A stretch of 64,000 nt of DNA from an uncultured Pelagibacteraceae bacterium (GCA_902582155.1 CACHRI010000004.1:1-64000), one strand, 5' to 3'; counted from the first letter of the stretch, positions 33,805 through 44,546 are shown. Made by a program: numbers and translations. The notes: generated by a model from the sequence alone, not told the origin.

Positions 33805-34492
33805 TATTTAAATTTGATATTTTGTTATGCATATTTTTAGTATTAAGATGATAAAATTTTTGGCTACTTTCACAACCATAAAGCTTATTCTCACTTATTA
33901 ATTTATCCCAAACTTCATTCATTGAAAAAACTTTTTTAGTAATCGGATCTAAATAATTTCTGTCTAGCAACTGAAGGCCTGTAAAAATAAAATTTTTCTC
34001 ATTATCTCTAGAGATAATATTATTTTTTAAATTAAAATCTCCTTTAAAAGAAGTATCGAATGATAGTCTCTTATTAACCAAAAGCAGACATGGTTTTTTA
34101 TTCTCATGGTAGATTTTTTCTAGAGATTGCATTTCAACTAAATAATTACTTAACCATAGCGTATCTGGGTTCACAACAAAAAAAGGATTTTTACCAAATA
34201 TTTTTGTACCTTCTTTTACCCCGCCACCGGTATCTAGTAACAAATCTTTTTCATTGGAAATAGTTATTTTTACTTTTGACTTGAAATTTAATATAAATTT
34301 TTCAATTTGATCTGCTAGATGATGAACATTTATAATTATTTTTTCCACTCCATGATTTTCTAAAAGATTTAAAGATCTCTCTAATAAATTTTTACTTCCT
34401 ACCTTAATTAATGGTTTAGGTGTTTCTAAGGTTAACGGTTTCATTCTTGTGCCAAGTCCAGCAGCTAATATCATCGCATGTTTAACGCTCAT
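33794..34492 (-). CDS. murU: MurNAc-1-P uridylyltransferase-like nucleotidyltransferase
   Basis: Sugar nucleotidyltransferase of 232 aa with the pyrophosphorylase signature MILAAGLGTRMKPLTLETPKPLIKV. In Pseudomonas and other bacteria a neighbour of AmgK, MurU makes UDP-MurNAc from MurNAc-1-phosphate, a cell-wall recycling route bypassing fosfomycin-sensitive MurA. Here the amgK-like gene lies directly upstream, 6 bases away, which is the main support for MurU over a mannose-1-P guanylyltransferase. Catalytic metal-binding Asp is in VVNPDTLW. The gene ends in overlap with gpmA. Confidence 0.82.
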   Translation of the reverse strand: MSVKHAMILAAGLGTRMKPLTLETPKPLIKVGSKNLLERSLNLLENHGVEKIIINVHHLADQIEKFILNFKSKVKITISNEKDLLLDTGGGVKEGTKIFGKNPFFVVNPDTLWLSNYLVEMQSLEKIYHENKKPCLLLVNKRLSFDTSFKGDFNLKNNIISRDNEKNFIFTGLQLLDRNYLDPITKKVFSMNEVWDKLISENKLYGCESSQKFYHLNTKNMHNKISNLNITD

Positions 34493-34498
34493 AAAATT

Positions 34499-35449
34499 TT
34501 AATTTTTTAATTTTTTTATCTTAATGTGTTTGTTTAGTAGTAGTTGAAAATTTTTAAAAATAGGATTTTTAAGCCGTCTATTTATTAAATTCCAAGTATG
34601 TGGTAAATACTTTAAATAAGTTGACTTATTATCTCTTTTGCTCAATCTAACAAATATTCCTAAAATTTTAAGGTTTCTTTGAACTGATAAAATATCGTAG
34701 TCGTTTTTTAAGTTTAAAAATTTTTCATTTTTTAACTTTGATTTTAAATGGTAAAATTTAAGTAGTTTATTTTGCAAATTAATAGGTAATTTTATTCTGA
34801 CATCGTCAATTAATGAAACTACATCATAAAGTGGGTTACCAATTATTGCATCTTGACTATCAACTAAACCAAAAACTTTTTTATTAATCATGATATTAGA
34901 TGCATGAAAATCCCTGTGTACGAAAGTATTATTCTTAAAATAAAGCTTTTTAAAAATCTTATTTAATTCTTTTTTTAAAACTCTTTTAGTCTTGCTAATT
35001 TTTAATCTTTTAAAATTAAACTTGAGATACCAATCAAAAAATAAGTCAGATTCCTTATGGAGATTTGATAAAGAATATTTTTGAAGTTTAATATTGTATT
35101 TTTTGAAATTGTATTTTTTTTTAATTTTTATTTTTTGTAACTTTAAAATGATTTTTATTAAATCTTTATAGTAATTTAATTTATTTTTTTTTTTTATTAT
35201 TACATCATAAAAAGATTTTTCACCTAAGTCTGAAATTTCAATCATATTGTTTTGATAGTGATTGCTTATAAGTTTAGGGGCATTAATCTTATTCTCTCTA
35301 AGAATCTTGTTTATTATCACGTAGGTAATTAAATTTTTAAACTTTTCTTTGTTGGCTTGAACTATAATTGAAGTTTTATTGCCTTTTTTTAATCTATAAA
35401 ATTCTCTAAATGATGCATCTCCTGAAATCTTTTTTAGTCTGTAATTCAT
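34499..35449 (-). CDS. amgK: AmgK-like sugar/aminoglycoside phosphotransferase
   Basis: Kinase-fold enzyme of 316 aa. The catalytic HRDFHASN and the metal-binding VDSQDA stand out; the N-terminal KISGDASFREFYRL is the AmgK-type nucleotide loop. AmgK phosphorylates MurNAc and GlcNAc at the anomeric position in cell-wall recycling. It overlaps tsaE by 4 bases at its start and is followed by murU, an order common in alphaproteobacteria. The middle is very rich in Lys and Asn. Confidence 0.85.
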   Translation of the reverse strand: MNYRLKKISGDASFREFYRLKKGNKTSIIVQANKEKFKNLITYVIINKILRENKINAPKLISNHYQNNMIEISDLGEKSFYDVIIKKKNKLNYYKDLIKIILKLQKIKIKKKYNFKKYNIKLQKYSLSNLHKESDLFFDWYLKFNFKRLKISKTKRVLKKELNKIFKKLYFKNNTFVHRDFHASNIMINKKVFGLVDSQDAIIGNPLYDVVSLIDDVRIKLPINLQNKLLKFYHLKSKLKNEKFLNLKNDYDILSVQRNLKILGIFVRLSKRDNKSTYLKYLPHTWNLINRRLKNPIFKNFQLLLNKHIKIKKLKN

Positions 35450-35889
35450 TTAAAATTTTTCCACTTACCTGTTCCTAACAATCTTAGTTTTCTTTCGTTA
35501 TCGTGTTTAGCATAGTCTAAATGAATTTCTAGTTTATCAGATTTTGGAATTTTTATTAGACTTGGCCACTCTATAATTTTTATTGCATTTTCATTTTCTT
35601 GAAATATGCCTAAAGTATCGAGTTCCTTTTCATTTTTAAGTCTGTAAAGATCATAATGCATAATTTTAAATTTTTTCAAATCATACTCATATAATAAGTT
35701 AAAAGTGGGGCTCAAAACCTCCGTGGTATTTGAACCTTCTTTTTTTTGTAAATAATTAATTAAATACCTAGTAAATGTAGTTTTTCCTACACCAATTTCT
35801 CCAGTCAAACATATACAATCTTTTTCTTTTAATTGATCTGCTATTTTTTCAGAAAAAGAATTGAGTTGCTCTAAAGATTTTATAATCAT
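35446..35889 (-). CDS. tsaE: tRNA threonylcarbamoyladenosine ATPase subunit
   Basis: TsaE works with TsaB and TsaD to make t6A37 on ANN-decoding tRNAs. The 147 aa contain the P-loop LTGEIGVGKTTFTRYLI, the switch SPTFNLLYEY and HYDLYRL with its metal-binding Asp, and IIEWP near the C-terminus. It starts the tsaE-amgK-murU operon and overlaps amgK by 4 bases. ahcY is upstream, 11 bases away. Confidence 0.94.
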   Translation of the reverse strand: MIIKSLEQLNSFSEKIADQLKEKDCICLTGEIGVGKTTFTRYLINYLQKKEGSNTTEVLSPTFNLLYEYDLKKFKIMHYDLYRLKNEKELDTLGIFQENENAIKIIEWPSLIKIPKSDKLEIHLDYAKHDNERKLRLLGTGKWKNFK

Positions 35890-35900
35890 TTGCTACTAGT

Positions 35901-37193
<1,293 letters not shown>

Positions 37194-37242
37194 TTATCGG
37201 GTTTTAACAATATAACTTAAGCTAATCAAGAGTGAACTAAGA

Positions 37243-38757
37243 TTAAATTTTTGGCAACAAAACTTCTACTTGTGCTCCTTTCTGATTTAACCTATTTGAA
37301 GCTGCAATTGCGCCTTTATGTAGCTCTACAATATTTTTGGCAATATTTAAGCCTAAACCTGAATGCTCACCAAAATTCGAAGGTCTATTGCTATAAAACC
37401 TTTTAAAAATTTTTTGGGGAGAAGCCTCGGTAAAACCAGGACCTTGATCTTTAATTGTCATTACAAAATTACTGGATGTTTCGGTTAAGTCAATTTCTAC
37501 TTTTTGATTATTACCGCTGAAGGAAATAGCGTTATCAAGCAGATTGGCGATTACTTGCTCTAATCTATTTTCTATACCAATAATGAAATAGTTATTTTCA
37601 TTACTATTCGAAAAATGAGTTTTTATTTCAATATTTTTATTCTGGTTCTCAAGATCTTGTTTGAAATCCTCAACTACGTTTAAAATAATTTTCATAAGAT
37701 TTACTTTATGCATTTTTTCTCTAGATAGTGATGCCTCATCTTTTAACATTTGCGAGTAATCTGTAATAAGTCTCTCAATTCTTTCAACATCATGATTTAT
37801 AATTTTCATTAATTTGTTTTTATCACTAGGGTTTCCAGTTTTATCTAATAATTCCGATGCTCCCTTTAAAGAGGCTAAAGGATTTCTAATTTCATGCGCC
37901 AAGTCAGTAGAAAAAGTTTCAGCTCTATTAGTTCTTTTTTGAAGTTCTTTGGTCATTTCGTCTATCGATTTTGTAAGTTTTCCAACTTCATCCTCTCTTA
38001 CAAAAAATTTTTTAATATCAATATTTTGGTCAGATTTATTTTTTATAGCTTCAGTAAATGACACCAAAAACCCAATTGGCTTTAGTATATACTTATTTAA
38101 AAAAAGTGAAAAAATTAAAATTACTAATGCGACTGCTAAAACAGTTCTAATTATAAAGTTTTTTCTTTCTTCAACCGCTAAAAGAATATCATTTGCCTCA
38201 TTCGTAACCATAATAAAACCAACTCTGTTATCATCTACATTTAGTTCGCTAATGGTACTTACAAAAAAAGAATTGTTAACTTTGTTTTCTAAAGTAATTG
38301 GTTGATCTTTGTATTTTTTGTCTATTAAATTTTTAATTAAGTTAGAATTGCCCTTTTTTTTTGTTATAACACTATTAATTTCCTTTTTTATTTCTGCGCC
38401 TTCCTCTATTACTTCGTCAGATTTTTCAAATACACTTGAGTCTAAGTCGAGAATATTGGTATCTCCTATCAATTCTCCATCTATAGAAAAAAATTGTACT
38501 CTGTCTAAGCTTTGGAATAAAAATCTAGTAGAAAGTAAAAACTTTTTTATTCCCTCTTTATTAAACTCTACTCCCAGTCTTTGTATATGATCTGAAGTAT
38601 TATTAATTATTGTAAATTGATTTGCCGAAGTTTTTTTTACGAGATTGGGTTGTATTGCGTTAAGATAAATTAATGTAAACAATCCTAAAATTGAAAATAC
38701 CGATAAGTTAAATAGTAAAAATTTTCTTAAAATTGACGATGTTTTTTTCTTCTTCAT
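37243..38757 (-). CDS. chvG: ChvG-like membrane sensor histidine kinase
   Basis: The 504-aa protein has TM1 at about 12-30, a periplasmic sensor region, TM2 near 200-222, HAMP, the dimerisation box AHEIRNPLASLKGASELL with the phospho-His, and the ATPase motifs NLLDNAISFS, DQGPGF and GLGLNIAKN. Adjacent to the response regulator gene and upstream of ahcY, it matches the envelope/acid-responding ChvG/ExoS class of alphaproteobacteria. In many relatives hprK and PTS genes lie between this gene and ahcY; here nothing does. Start and the regulator stop are adjacent. Confidence 0.85.
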   Translation of the reverse strand: MKKKKTSSILRKFLLFNLSVFSILGLFTLIYLNAIQPNLVKKTSANQFTIINNTSDHIQRLGVEFNKEGIKKFLLSTRFLFQSLDRVQFFSIDGELIGDTNILDLDSSVFEKSDEVIEEGAEIKKEINSVITKKKGNSNLIKNLIDKKYKDQPITLENKVNNSFFVSTISELNVDDNRVGFIMVTNEANDILLAVEERKNFIIRTVLAVALVILIFSLFLNKYILKPIGFLVSFTEAIKNKSDQNIDIKKFFVREDEVGKLTKSIDEMTKELQKRTNRAETFSTDLAHEIRNPLASLKGASELLDKTGNPSDKNKLMKIINHDVERIERLITDYSQMLKDEASLSREKMHKVNLMKIILNVVEDFKQDLENQNKNIEIKTHFSNSNENNYFIIGIENRLEQVIANLLDNAISFSGNNQKVEIDLTETSSNFVMTIKDQGPGFTEASPQKIFKRFYSNRPSNFGEHSGLGLNIAKNIVELHKGAIAASNRLNQKGAQVEVLLPKI

Positions 38758-39455
38758 TAACTAACATTCCATCTATATCCACTTCCGTACCTAGTTTCAA
38801 TTGCTGAAAATTTTTCATCAACTTTTTTAAATTTCTTCCTAATTCTTTTTACATGACTGTCGATAGTCCTGTCCTCAATTTCGGTATTTTCCTTATAAGC
38901 AATATCCATTAAATGCGCTCTTTCTTTAATTACCCCTGGTCTTTTAGCTAATTCCTTAACAATTAAAAATTCAGTAGTTGTGAGTTTGTCAGGTAGAGCC
39001 TTGCCATTCCATTCGCACTCTAACTGAGAAGGATCAAGTTTAAGTTTCCCATGTGAAATAATGTTCTTACCATCTTCGGATTTTTCAATTTTTTTTCTAA
39101 GTTGAACTCTTATTCTTTCAACTAGAACTTTCATAGAAAATCCTCCAGATTTTTTTACAAAATCGTCTGCTCCCAGCTTTAAGCCAAGAAGTTCATCAAC
39201 TTCTTCATCTTTTGAAGTTAGAAATATTATAGGTATAGACATTTTTTTTCTAATTTTTTTCAGCAGTTCTTCACCATCCATTCTAGGCATCTTTATATCT
39301 AAAATTGCAAGATCTGGAGGATTTCTTGTTAAGCCTATTAAAGCAGACTCACCGTCAATATATGTTTGAACTTTAAATCCCTCTCTTTCAAGGGCTATGC
39401 TTATACTGGTAAGAAGATTTCTATCATCATCTACTAATGCTATTGTGTTACTCAT
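38757..39455 (-). CDS. chvI: ChvI-like OmpR-family response regulator
   Basis: A receiver domain with DDDRN-type acidic pocket ([10 protein letters not shown]), phospho-acceptor Asp in [15 protein letters not shown], and the switch Lys region DFVKKSGG, then a winged-helix DNA-binding domain ([35 protein letters not shown]). It is 232 aa and overlaps its kinase by 1 base, so it is translated with it. ChvI controls envelope, exopolysaccharide and acid genes in relatives; targets here are unknown. Confidence 0.9.
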   Translation of the reverse strand: MSNTIALVDDDRNLLTSISIALEREGFKVQTYIDGESALIGLTRNPPDLAILDIKMPRMDGEELLKKIRKKMSIPIIFLTSKDEEVDELLGLKLGADDFVKKSGGFSMKVLVERIRVQLRKKIEKSEDGKNIISHGKLKLDPSQLECEWNGKALPDKLTTTEFLIVKELAKRPGVIKERAHLMDIAYKENTEIEDRTIDSHVKRIRKKFKKVDEKFSAIETRYGSGYRWNVS

Positions 39456-39505
39456 AGTTTAATTTTCATAATTAAATTGTCAAAATTTAGGCCACATAAT
39501 ATTAA

Positions 39506-42277
39506 TTAGTGGGCTTCTCCCCAATTATAACCTGAATTTACACTCACTTCCAATGGAATTGAAAACATGTGATGTTCGGATGATGAAACAGAAGTCATCG
39601 CTTTTTTTATCAATTTCTCATTATTTTTTTGATCATTCACAGTACTTTCAAATACAAGCTCATCATGAATCTGTAATAGCATTTTTGCATTAATCTTTTT
39701 ATCTAAGTCTGTTAATTTATCAATTTCTATCATTGCTAGTCTGATAATGTCTGCAGCTGATCCTTGTATTGGAGCATTTATTGCAGCACGCTCTTGAAAT
39801 GATCTTATACTAAAATTCTTATCATTTATGCCTCTTAAGTGTATCCTTCTTCCAAAAATATTTGTAACGTATCCTTTTTGCCTGCAAGATTTTATAGTTG
39901 AATTCATATAATCTTTAATTTCAGGAAACTTCTTAAAATACTTATCAATAAATTCTTGAGCTTCTTGATTTGAAACTGAAATCTGCTTTGCCAAACCATA
40001 TTGTGTTATACCGTATATAATGCCAAAGTTTATTGCCTTAGCTTTTCTTCTTAGGTCATCATTAACTTTATTTAAAGATACGTTAAACACCTGACTTGCG
40101 GTGAGTGAGTGAATATCTTGATTGCTCTTAAATGCTTTTTTCAACTCTTTGACGTCCGCCATATCTGCAAGAATTCTCATTTCGATTTGATTATAGTCAG
40201 CAGAAATCAAAATATTGTTTTTTTCAGCTATAAAAGCTTTTCTAATATCCTTGCCATCAGATGTTTTGATAGGAATATTCTGTAAATTTGGATCACTTGA
40301 GGCTAATCGACCAGTATTAGTAGCCGCTAATAAAAAGGAAGTGTGAACCCTTTTTGTTTTTAAATTAATATGTTCTTGTAAAGCGTCGGTATAAGTACTT
40401 TTTAATTTTGAGTCTTGACGCCATTCTAGAACTAATTTAGGAAATTTATTTCCTGCTAATGCAAGTTCTTCTAAAATTTTTGCACTAGTTGCCAGACTTC
40501 CTTTTTTTGTCTTTTTTAATTTTGCAATCTTTAATTCATTATATATAATTTCACCAAGTTGTTTAGGTGAACCAATGTTAAATTCTTTTCCCGATATTTT
40601 GTAAATTTCTTTTTCTTTACTTTTAAGTCTTTTTTCAAATTTTTTAGATAAATTTTTCAAATATAAGTCATCGACTTTTACACCATTTAATTCTAACTTT
40701 GATAACAATTTAATCATTGGTTTTTCAAAAACTTCATAAATTTTATTGAGATTTTGGCTGTCGACACGTTCTTTCAAAACATTATATAATCGCAAAGTTA
40801 TATCAGCGTCTTCAGCTGCATATTTGGTTGCATCCTTCAAATTAACCTGTGAAAAATTTAGCTGTTTTTTTCCTGTTCCAACTAATTCTTTATAAGTTAT
40901 TGTTTTATGTCCAAGATGTAACTCAGATAAAACATCCATATTATGACGATTATTACCAGCATCTAGAGTATACGACAGAAGCATAGTATCTTCGATTGAG
41001 TTAATGTTAATTTTATATTTTTTTAGCACCATTAAATCATATTTTATATTTTGACCTACTTTTTTTATACTTGGATCTTCAAGAATAACTTTCATTTTCT
41101 CTAGAACTAAATTTTTATTTAAATTTTTATCCCCCTTATGTGAAACTGGAATATAATATGCTTCATTTTCGTCGCAGCCAAAAGATACACCAACTATTTC
41201 AGCATCTATTGGATTTAACGAAGTGGTCTCTATATCAAATGAAATAATCTCTTTTTCGTTTAATTTTTGTATTAGTTTTTCAAAATCTTTTTCATTTTGA
41301 ATGCATTTGTAAAAACTGGTATTTACTTTCGATGAACCAGTATTTTTCATTTCTTTCGTAAAAGATGACTTATCGCCTTCCCCATAAAAACTGATAGCTT
41401 GACTTAGCAGCCTATTAAATTCCATATCTCTCAAAAAATTAAAAAGATTTTCTTTATTCACATCTTTTAAAATAAAACTACTCAATTCATCCTTAACTGG
41501 GACATCATCCTTAAGTGTAACCAATTTTTTACTCAACAACGCTTTATCGCTATTTTCTAATAAAGTTTCCCTTCTTTTATTCTGTTTAATGTTTTTTACA
41601 TTTTTTAATAAATTATCTAAATTTTTATATTTATTAATTAATTCAGCAGCAGTTTTAATTCCAATGCCAGGAACTCCGGGAATATTGTCTGATGAGTCGC
41701 CTGCTAATGATTGAACGTCTACTACTTGGTTTGGTTTAACACCAAATTTTTCTATAACTTCTTTTTCACCAATGACCTTACTTTTCATTGGATCAAACAA
41801 TCGAATATCTTTTGATACAAGCTGCATTAAATCTTTATCTGAAGATATAACAGTTACTTTTGCTCCTCTCTCAGTAATTTGTTTAGCATATGTAGCTATT
41901 AAATCGTCAGCCTCATAATTTAAAAGTTCTATTGAAGGTAAATTAAAAGCCTTAACTGACTTCCTTATATACTCAAATTGTGGAGCAAGATCTTCTGGCG
42001 CTTCACTACGATTTGCCTTGTATTCACTAAAAATTTCATTTCTAAAATTTTTTCTTGCAGAGTCAAAGATTACTGCAAAGTGAGATGGCTTTTCCTTGCT
42101 ATTATCTGCTCTCGCATCTTCAAGTAATTTGAATAACATTGAACAAAATCCACTCACAGCTCCAGTTGGCAGACCATCGCTTTTTCTTGAAAGTGGAGGG
42201 AGAGCATAATAAGCTCTAAAAATATACCCAGAGCCATCTATTAAATAAAAATGATCAGTTTTTTTAATTTTGCTCAT
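39506..42277 (-). CDS. polA: DNA polymerase I
   Basis: Full-length 923-aa repair and Okazaki-maturation polymerase. The 5' nuclease domain is seen in LIDGSGYIFRAYYALPPLS and AGDSSDNIPGVPGIG, the 3'-5' exonuclease in SFDIETTSLNPIDAEIVG and KNLKYDL-like ININIKYDLMVL, and the polymerase in SADYNQIEMRILAD, RRKAKAINFGIIYGI and LQIHDELVFE. All three activities seem intact, since catalytic acids are present. It diverges from the ABC ATPase gene across 38 bp. Confidence 0.96.
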   Translation of the reverse strand: MSKIKKTDHFYLIDGSGYIFRAYYALPPLSRKSDGLPTGAVSGFCSMLFKLLEDARADNSKEKPSHFAVIFDSARKNFRNEIFSEYKANRSEAPEDLAPQFEYIRKSVKAFNLPSIELLNYEADDLIATYAKQITERGAKVTVISSDKDLMQLVSKDIRLFDPMKSKVIGEKEVIEKFGVKPNQVVDVQSLAGDSSDNIPGVPGIGIKTAAELINKYKNLDNLLKNVKNIKQNKRRETLLENSDKALLSKKLVTLKDDVPVKDELSSFILKDVNKENLFNFLRDMEFNRLLSQAISFYGEGDKSSFTKEMKNTGSSKVNTSFYKCIQNEKDFEKLIQKLNEKEIISFDIETTSLNPIDAEIVGVSFGCDENEAYYIPVSHKGDKNLNKNLVLEKMKVILEDPSIKKVGQNIKYDLMVLKKYKININSIEDTMLLSYTLDAGNNRHNMDVLSELHLGHKTITYKELVGTGKKQLNFSQVNLKDATKYAAEDADITLRLYNVLKERVDSQNLNKIYEVFEKPMIKLLSKLELNGVKVDDLYLKNLSKKFEKRLKSKEKEIYKISGKEFNIGSPKQLGEIIYNELKIAKLKKTKKGSLATSAKILEELALAGNKFPKLVLEWRQDSKLKSTYTDALQEHINLKTKRVHTSFLLAATNTGRLASSDPNLQNIPIKTSDGKDIRKAFIAEKNNILISADYNQIEMRILADMADVKELKKAFKSNQDIHSLTASQVFNVSLNKVNDDLRRKAKAINFGIIYGITQYGLAKQISVSNQEAQEFIDKYFKKFPEIKDYMNSTIKSCRQKGYVTNIFGRRIHLRGINDKNFSIRSFQERAAINAPIQGSAADIIRLAMIEIDKLTDLDKKINAKMLLQIHDELVFESTVNDQKNNEKLIKKAMTSVSSSEHHMFSIPLEVSVNSGYNWGEAH

Positions 42278-42315
42278 AATTTATATTACCTAATTATATG
42301 TTATATTAAAAATTT

Positions 42316-43248
42316 ATGATTAAAACTGCATTATCTGTTGAAAACCTTTCAAAAGTATATTCTGGTGATAAAAAAAATTCTCCAAAAATAAACGCATTAA
42401 ATAATATTTCTTTTGAGGTAAAGCAGGGGGAAATATTTGGTTTACTAGGTCCAAATGGTGCAGGCAAAACAACGTTTTTAAGTATATTAGCTGGAACAGT
42501 TATAAAAACTAGTGGTAAAATAAATGTGTGGGGCTTTGACCTGGACAAAAATCCCAGACAAGTTAGAGCTTCAATAGGTATCGTTCCTCAAGAAGTTAAT
42601 TTAGACGCTTTTTTTAGTCCAAAAAAATTATTAGATTTACAAGCTGGTCTCTACGGAATCAAAAATAGTGAAAAAATTACTGAAACAATTCTAAAGTTAG
42701 TTTCTCTAGATAAAGAGGCTGAAAGTTACTCTAGAAATTTATCTGGAGGTATGAAAAGAAGACTATTGATAGCAAAAGCCATGGTTCATCAACCTCCAAT
42801 TCTAGTGCTAGATGAACCGACAGCGGGTGTTGATGTAGAACTAAGAAAAAATCTATGGAGCAACGTTAAAGAATTAAATAAAATAGGTGTTACTATCATT
42901 TTAACTACTCATTATTTATTTGAAGCTCAAGAAATGTGTGAGCGAATAGCTATCCTTAACAAAGGAAACTTAGTGGCTTTGGATACTACAAAAAAGCTAC
43001 TAGACAGAATAAAGACTAAAAAAATTTTATTTAAACTTAAAAAATTTAATACTGAAATAAAGCTTTTTTTACCTAATATAAATTTTTATATAATCTCAGA
43101 TAGTGAGATTTCCGTTCATTATGAAAAAGAAAATGTTGATTTTGAAAAATTAATAAATTATTTGAAAGAAAATGGCCTTAAAATCTTAGATATTTCAATA
43201 CATGAAGGAGATCTTGAGGACGTGTTTCTTAAATTAACAAAAAACTAG
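42316..43248 (+). CDS. ABC transporter ATP-binding protein (ABC-2/DRA-type), without a partner permease here
   Basis: ATPase of 310 aa with Walker A GPNGAGKTT, signature LSGGMKRRL, Walker B ILVLDEPTAGVD and the H-loop TTHYLFEAQEMC. The C-terminal extension (LKKILFKLKKFN...) is typical of the YadG/NodI/DrrA exporters that pair with an ABC-2 permease. The next gene, 31 bases downstream, is bioY rather than a permease. So either the permease is elsewhere, or this ATPase has been re-paired. It does not look like an ECF BioM. Confidence 0.86.
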   Translation: MIKTALSVENLSKVYSGDKKNSPKINALNNISFEVKQGEIFGLLGPNGAGKTTFLSILAGTVIKTSGKINVWGFDLDKNPRQVRASIGIVPQEVNLDAFFSPKKLLDLQAGLYGIKNSEKITETILKLVSLDKEAESYSRNLSGGMKRRLLIAKAMVHQPPILVLDEPTAGVDVELRKNLWSNVKELNKIGVTIILTTHYLFEAQEMCERIAILNKGNLVALDTTKKLLDRIKTKKILFKLKKFNTEIKLFLPNINFYIISDSEISVHYEKENVDFEKLINYLKENGLKILDISIHEGDLEDVFLKLTKN

Positions 43249-43279
43249 ATTATTAACAAAAATAAAGGTAAGTTTAAAT

Positions 43280-43843
43280 ATGGAACTCGTAAAAAATTTT
43301 AAATATTCAGAAATATTTAAATACTCTTTAATTATTTTATTTACCACTATATTATTGGCTATATCTTCAAAATTTAAAATTCCATTTTATCCAGTGCCAA
43401 TGACTATGCAAACTTTTATGGTGCTTCTTATTGGAGTTTGTTTTGGATGGAAATTGGGAGCTACTATAGTTTTATTTTATCTTATTGAAGGTTTAATTGG
43501 CTTACCGGTTTTTTCAGGAACTCCTGAGAAAGGCTCTGGTTTAGTTTATTTTACTGGGCCAACAATGGGATATTTAATAGGATTTATCTTTGCAGTAATC
43601 TTAAGTGGTTTATTTAAATATAATAATAATATACTTTTCAATTTTGTTAAATTGTCTTTGAGTGTAAGTATCATTTATATACTTGGTTTATTTTGGCTTG
43701 GAATTTTAATTGGTTGGGATAAGCCCTTATTTGCTCTAGGTGCAAAACCTTTCTTATTAGCTGAAATTTTTAAGATATTTATTCTTACTGCGGTTATTTC
43801 ATTATTTAGAAATAACATAAAAAATTTTAAAAATTGGTTGTAA
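43280..43843 (+). CDS. bioY: Biotin transporter BioY (ECF S component)
   Basis: Membrane protein of 187 aa with about six helices. The BioY signature IPFYPVPMTMQTFMVLLIGVCFGWKLG, and GLIGLPVFSG then YFTGPTMGYLIGF, are clear. BioY can bind and take up biotin alone, or with BioM/BioN or a shared ECF module. No bioM or bioN is seen beside it. Its presence suggests reliance on external biotin, which fits vitamin dependence in streamlined marine cells, though this window alone cannot show auxotrophy. Confidence 0.93.
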   Translation: MELVKNFKYSEIFKYSLIILFTTILLAISSKFKIPFYPVPMTMQTFMVLLIGVCFGWKLGATIVLFYLIEGLIGLPVFSGTPEKGSGLVYFTGPTMGYLIGFIFAVILSGLFKYNNNILFNFVKLSLSVSIIYILGLFWLGILIGWDKPLFALGAKPFLLAEIFKIFILTAVISLFRNNIKNFKNWL

Positions 43844-43845
43844 TA

Positions 43846-44418
43846 CTACTTCGGAGATCTCTTAGATAAAATTCTTTGAAGTGTTCTTCGGTGCATTTTT
43901 AACCTTCTAGCGGTTTCAGACACATTCCTGTTACACAGCTCAAAAACACGATGTATATGCTCCCATTTTACTCGATCGGCAGACATTGGGTTTTCTGGTG
44001 GTTTAGCCTTAGACTCGGGAGAGGCTAACAAAGCCGACTCAACGTCATCAGCATCTACGGGCTTTGCGATATAATCTATTGCTCCAGCCTTGACCGCGGC
44101 AACAGCTGTTGGCAAGTTGCCGTAACCTGTTAACATGACAATTCTACATTCTGACCTGTTTTTTGACAGCTCTTTAACCACATCTAATCCATTGCCATCC
44201 TCTAATCTAAGATCAATTACTGCAAAATTAGGGGGTATTTTCCTCGCAATATCGAGGCCTTCGACTATTGTTTTAGCTTCCTTTACTTTAAAGCCTTTTT
44301 TCTCCATTGCTCTAGAGAGTCTTCCTCTTAATGGATCATCATCATCCAAAATAAGCAGTGATTTATCCTCAAAATCAGCCAAATTCAGTTGTGGAGTTTG
44401 TAGATTATTCTTTCTCAT
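43846..44418 (-). CDS. regA: RegA/PrrA/ActR redox response regulator
   Basis: Two-domain regulator of 190 aa: a receiver with acceptor Asp in FAVIDLRLEDGNGLDVV and the MLTGYGNLPTAVAAVKAGAIDYIAKP block, a Pro-containing linker (KAKPPENPMSADRVKWEHI), and the Fis-type HTH SETARRLKMHRRTLQRILSKR, nearly invariant in this family. RegA controls respiratory, photosynthetic or carbon/nitrogen genes by redox state. The partner kinase RegB is 3.3 kb away behind the polyamine genes. Its ATG overlaps the ATG of an upstream ORF on the other strand (shared CATG). Confidence 0.95.
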   Translation of the reverse strand: MRKNNLQTPQLNLADFEDKSLLILDDDDPLRGRLSRAMEKKGFKVKEAKTIVEGLDIARKIPPNFAVIDLRLEDGNGLDVVKELSKNRSECRIVMLTGYGNLPTAVAAVKAGAIDYIAKPVDADDVESALLASPESKAKPPENPMSADRVKWEHIHRVFELCNRNVSETARRLKMHRRTLQRILSKRSPK

Positions 44419-44512
44419 GGAGACCTATATAGGGTCTCTTAGAGTAATTTCAACCTCCTTCGAAGAAGATTTAAACATATCGGCAATGCATTTTTTTCTT
44501 TACATAAGGTGA
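44417..44512 (+). CDS. Candidate regulatory leader peptide of the polyamine operon (31 aa)
   Basis: This is the 3' end of the ORF-track frame 44135-44512; the upstream part is a shadow of regA, but the ATG at 44417 (or internal ATG 44486, giving MHFFLYIR) opens a short frame ending 83 bases before the decarboxylase start. The peptide ends HFFLYIR-stop. From memory, the E. coli SpeFL arrest peptide that senses ornithine upstream of speF ends HFFNAR-stop, so the similarity is suggestive. The stop codon lies exactly where two alternative hairpins begin. No ribosome site is obvious. The function is inferred. Confidence 0.5.
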   Translation: METYIGSLRVISTSFEEDLNISAMHFFLYIR

Positions 44513-44546
44513 AAAAACCTTAAAAGCCGTCAAATAAGGGTTTTTT
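44505..44546 (+). promoter_or_regulatory. Alternative hairpins: candidate attenuator before the ornithine decarboxylase gene
   Basis: ACCTTA at 44517-44522 can pair with TAAGGT at 44505-44510 (loop GAAAAA) or with TAAGGGT at 44535-44541. The second pairing extends by AAAAA/TTTTT with one bulged G and runs into a T tract to 44546, giving a terminator-like fold. The two are mutually exclusive. The leader ORF stop (44510-44512) lies in the first hairpin, so a ribosome stalled there would cover ACCTTA and block the terminator. This is the classical geometry of attenuation. Whether it matches the known alphaproteobacterial speF leader RNA family was not tested. Confidence 0.5.

Noticed and set aside
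42316-43843. ABC ATPase plus BioY as a biotin ECF transporter
   Set aside because: The ATPase has the C-terminal extension of ABC-2 exporters and no T component is present, so a BioMNY set is not supported.
44135-44416. Upstream part of the 125-aa plus-strand ORF across regA
   Set aside because: It is antisense to the regA receiver domain. Only the terminal part from 44417 is kept, as a leader ORF.
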